Positions 6,815 to 8,547 of a stretch of 8,547 bases of DNA are shown here, piece after piece; within the stretch, counting starts at the first letter, position 1; each line of letters starts with the position of its first letter. A program made the position numbers and the translations under genes. Where the stretch lies: contig JAGNOB010000048.1 of the NCBI GenBank assembly GCA_017990305.1, positions 1 through 8,547 of the forward strand. Direction: 5' to 3'. This stretch comes from Leucobacter sp. (lineage in GTDB: Bacteria; Actinomycetota; Actinomycetes; Actinomycetales; Microbacteriaceae). The notes beneath the pieces were generated by a model. It ran no database searches. It worked only from the letters and a program-made list of their open reading frames with translations, and had not been told where the DNA came from.

Positions 6815-8047
6815 ATGCAAATTGTGAAGGACAGCAAACGTGCCGTGAAGCTCGCCAAGCGTGTCCTCAAGGGACGTCGCGCCTACTTCGAACTCAAGGG
6901 CTTGCTCGCCGAACGCGGCGAGCTACCCGAGCAGCGGTTTCGTGTTGGGGTGTACTTTGCCGATAGCGACGTAAACATGTACCAGATGCGCCAGTGGTAC
7001 GCGCCGCTGCAAGAGCTCGCCAAGACGCACCCCGTTGTGCTCATTGCGCGCAACGCGGCCGGCGCTCTCCAGCTCATGCGCGAAAGCGAGCTTGACGTTG
7101 CCTTTGTTCCCAAAGTCACCGGCATTGAGAAGTTCATCGAGACCCAACAGCTCGATGTGATCCTGTACGTCAACCAGAACACTCGCAATTTCCAGATGAT
7201 GCGTTATGGCGAGCGTTGGCACGTTTTCATCAACCACGGTGAGAGCGACAAGATGTACATGACGAGTAATCAGTACAAGACGTACGATTACGCGCTGGTT
7301 GCGGGCGACGCTGCGCGCGCGCGGCTTGCTAAAGCACTGTGGCAATACGACGTTGAGTCGCGCACGATGGCCATTGGGCGGCCGCAGGCTGATCACCTTG
7401 ACGGCGATCCCGCGTACACGCCTGATGACCGTACCGTAGTGTTCTACGCGCCGACGTGGGAGGGGGATCGGCCGGCCGCGAGCTACGGCTCAGTACTGAC
7501 GCACGGCGAAACCCTGGTCAGGCAGCTCATCGCAACGGGCAGGCATCGCGTGATTTACCGTCCACACCCCCGCTCGGGCGTCGTAAGCCCCGAATTCGGG
7601 GCGGCGAACGAGCGGATCATCGCTATGCTCGCCGAGGCGAACCAGGCGGATAGCTCTGCTCAGCACGTGTATGACGAGTCCCCGGTGCTGGGGTGGCAGT
7701 TGCGCGTCCCCGACGTGGCAATCTGCGACATTTCCGCGATGGTCTATGACCGGCTCGCAACCGGGCGGCCCCTCATGGTGACGCGCCCGCTGTCGCCGGA
7801 AGCCGAGATAGATGAGGGCGGATATCTCAGCGTGTGTGAGTGGCTCGACGCGGCCGAAACCCCGGACATCGTCGACGTGCTCGACCGGGTGATCGGAGAC
7901 ACGGTGGCGCGTGAGCGGCTTGGGGAGTGGTCGACACGCTACTTCGGCGACACCTCGCCGGGGGCGCCGACGCGGAGGTTCCATGCCGCGATTGAGACGC
8001 TGCTCGAGCGGGCGGACGCTGAGCGGGCCGCCGCTGAACGCGGTTAG
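6815..8047 (+). CDS. Divergent CDP-glycerol glycerophosphotransferase-like protein
   Basis: 410 residues from the ATG at 6815, preferred over the GTG at 6812 because of the -10 box spacing. The N-terminus is basic and helical (VKDSKRAVKLAKRVLKGRR), suiting membrane-surface binding. Recognisable TagB/TagF-type landmarks in order: INHGESDK (139-146, His141) in place of the usual WHG..K; AIGRPQADHL (186-195); YAPTWEG (211-217); YRPHPRSG (248-255, His251); ICDISAMVYDRL (303-314), which keeps the Asp but changes TDYSS. It is one GT-B module. It probably transfers glycerol phosphate or another polyol phosphate in the same wall-polymer pathway as the double enzyme, but the altered acceptor- and donor-site motifs suggest a different specificity. 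It is divergent from the family 2 transferase (64-bp gap) and followed after 124 bp by an ABC ATPase. Superfamily confident, substrate unknown. Confidence 0.82.
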   Translation: MQIVKDSKRAVKLAKRVLKGRRAYFELKGLLAERGELPEQRFRVGVYFADSDVNMYQMRQWYAPLQELAKTHPVVLIARNAAGALQLMRESELDVAFVPKVTGIEKFIETQQLDVILYVNQNTRNFQMMRYGERWHVFINHGESDKMYMTSNQYKTYDYALVAGDAARARLAKALWQYDVESRTMAIGRPQADHLDGDPAYTPDDRTVVFYAPTWEGDRPAASYGSVLTHGETLVRQLIATGRHRVIYRPHPRSGVVSPEFGAANERIIAMLAEANQADSSAQHVYDESPVLGWQLRVPDVAICDISAMVYDRLATGRPLMVTRPLSPEAEIDEGGYLSVCEWLDAAETPDIVDVLDRVIGDTVARERLGEWSTRYFGDTSPGAPTRRFHAAIETLLERADAERAAAERG

Positions 8048-8159
8048 CGCGGGGTGGATCGCTTGGGTTGCGCCGCGGTATGCCGCGCCCGGAGCCGTGA
8101 GAAGGCTGCCAGAGTTCACGGGCACGGCACACCATGCTCACAGACCCCCGTTCATTTGG

Positions 8160-8165
8160 TAGGTT
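8160..8165 (+). promoter_or_regulatory. Putative -10 box for a leaderless start of the ABC ATPase gene
   Basis: TAGGTT is followed by exactly 6 nt and the GTG at 8172, the same geometry as the box at 6803-6808. Its first three bases are an in-frame TAG, so the reading frame cannot begin further upstream. No ribosome binding site is visible before the GTG. Confidence 0.45.
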
Positions 8166-8171
8166 AGTGGG

Positions 8172-8547
8172 GTGCTGCCAGAAACCCCGTCATCGTCGTC
8201 TGATGCATTGCCGGACGTGGGGTTCGGCGCTGCTGAAACCGCTTCCCCCGCTCCCTCGAGTGAGATGCCACCACCAGTGAGTGCCCCTGCGGCACCGCGT
8301 GTTCGGCGAAGCCGAACGGCTGCGCCTGCTGAAGCGACTGCTCCAGAATCTAGTGAAGCTCCCGCGCGTAATCGCATCGAGGTGCCGACTCCGTCGGTCG
8401 TGCGAGCGCGAGAGCGCGGTCGTGTCGCAGAGCAGAACCCCGTGGTGCTCCGCACCGAGATGCTGACCAAGGTCTACGGCAGCACGGTTGCGGCAAACGA
8501 AGTCTCGTTTGAGGTGCACGCTGGCTCGCTTACCGGTGTCGTTGGTC
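8172..8547 (+). CDS. ABC transporter ATP-binding protein, N-terminal part (3' end missing)
   Basis: The frame is open from the GTG at 8172 to the window end (125 full codons); an in-frame TAG at 8160-8162 blocks any earlier start. Residues 1 to about 90 are low-complexity and rich in Pro, Ala, Ser and Glu, with Arg clusters (RVRRSR; VRARERGR). From about residue 91 the sequence matches the first strands of an ABC nucleotide-binding domain: VVLRTEMLTKVYG, then AANEVSFEVHAG, then SLTGVVG, right where the Walker A loop should begin; the last base, C, fits the expected Pro codon. The visible part resembles ABC-2-type export ATPases more than TagH. Export of the wall polymer is possible from context but unproven. 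The extension is unusual for the family. A later ATG (8265 or 8460) could be the true start, but neither has a good ribosome binding site. Confidence 0.8.
   Translation, partial: MLPETPSSSSDALPDVGFGAAETASPAPSSEMPPPVSAPAAPRVRRSRTAAPAEATAPESSEAPARNRIEVPTPSVVRARERGRVAEQNPVVLRTEMLTKVYGSTVAANEVSFEVHAGSLTGVVG

Noticed and set aside
8095..8121. Hairpin CCGTGA ... TCACGG as a terminator after the third transferase
   Set aside because: The stem is only 6 bp with a 15-nt loop and no T-run follows. It is not convincing in GC-rich DNA.
7490..8125. Minus-strand open frame of 211 codons
   Set aside because: It is a shadow of the third transferase gene. Its codon content mirrors the opposite strand and no motifs are present.
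8460..8462. ATG as the start of the ABC ATPase
   Set aside because: It would remove the first residues of the ATPase domain (VVLRTE) and has no ribosome binding site. The GTG at 8172 with its -10 box fits better, though this is not certain.

Overview
This 8.5-kb window is GC-rich chromosomal DNA, most likely from an actinobacterium. The signs are strong G/C preference at third codon positions, GTG starts, an HtrA protease with a Pro/Gln-rich cytoplasmic tail, an LAxTG cell-wall sorting signal and several start sites that look leaderless. A member of Microbacteriaceae would fit, but that is inference and no marker gene settles it.

Layout. (1) Bases 1-1547 hold the 3' part of a cell-wall-anchored surface protein: the end of a thioester-like domain, two copies of a ~112-residue repeat, then LAKTG, a membrane helix and a basic tail. 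(2) Bases 1681-3207 encode a membrane-anchored HtrA/DegP-type serine protease with one PDZ domain, ending at a perfect 16-bp hairpin (3223-3260). (3) Bases 3278-5698 encode an 806-residue protein with two complete CDP-glycerol glycerophosphotransferase (TagB/TagF-like) modules in tandem. (4) Bases 5695-6750 on the minus strand encode a family 2 glycosyltransferase with C-terminal membrane helices (ExoA-like); its stop codon overlaps that of gene 3 within one CTAG. (5) Bases 6815-8047 encode a third, more divergent CDP-glycerol-transferase-like protein, transcribed divergently from gene 4. (6) From 8172 to the window end is the start of an ABC transporter ATP-binding protein with a ~90-residue low-complexity N-terminal extension.

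Function. Genes 3 to 5 look like part of a locus building a glycerol-phosphate-containing wall polymer (teichoic acid type): two glycerophosphotransferase proteins and a sugar transferase. The ABC ATPase could be the exporter component or simply a neighbour, since the visible part is too short to assign. The sortase substrate and the HtrA protease are also envelope proteins, so the whole window concerns the cell surface. All gaps between genes are shorter than 140 bp. I see no RNA gene, CRISPR array, insertion sequence or phage gene.

Most worth a second look: the double glycerophosphotransferase, the two 8-bp tandem repeat arrays at its 3' end where losing one unit of the distal array would fuse about 212 extra residues, the run of -10 boxes placed for leaderless starts, and the repeat-bearing thioester/LAKTG surface protein with rare TTA codons.
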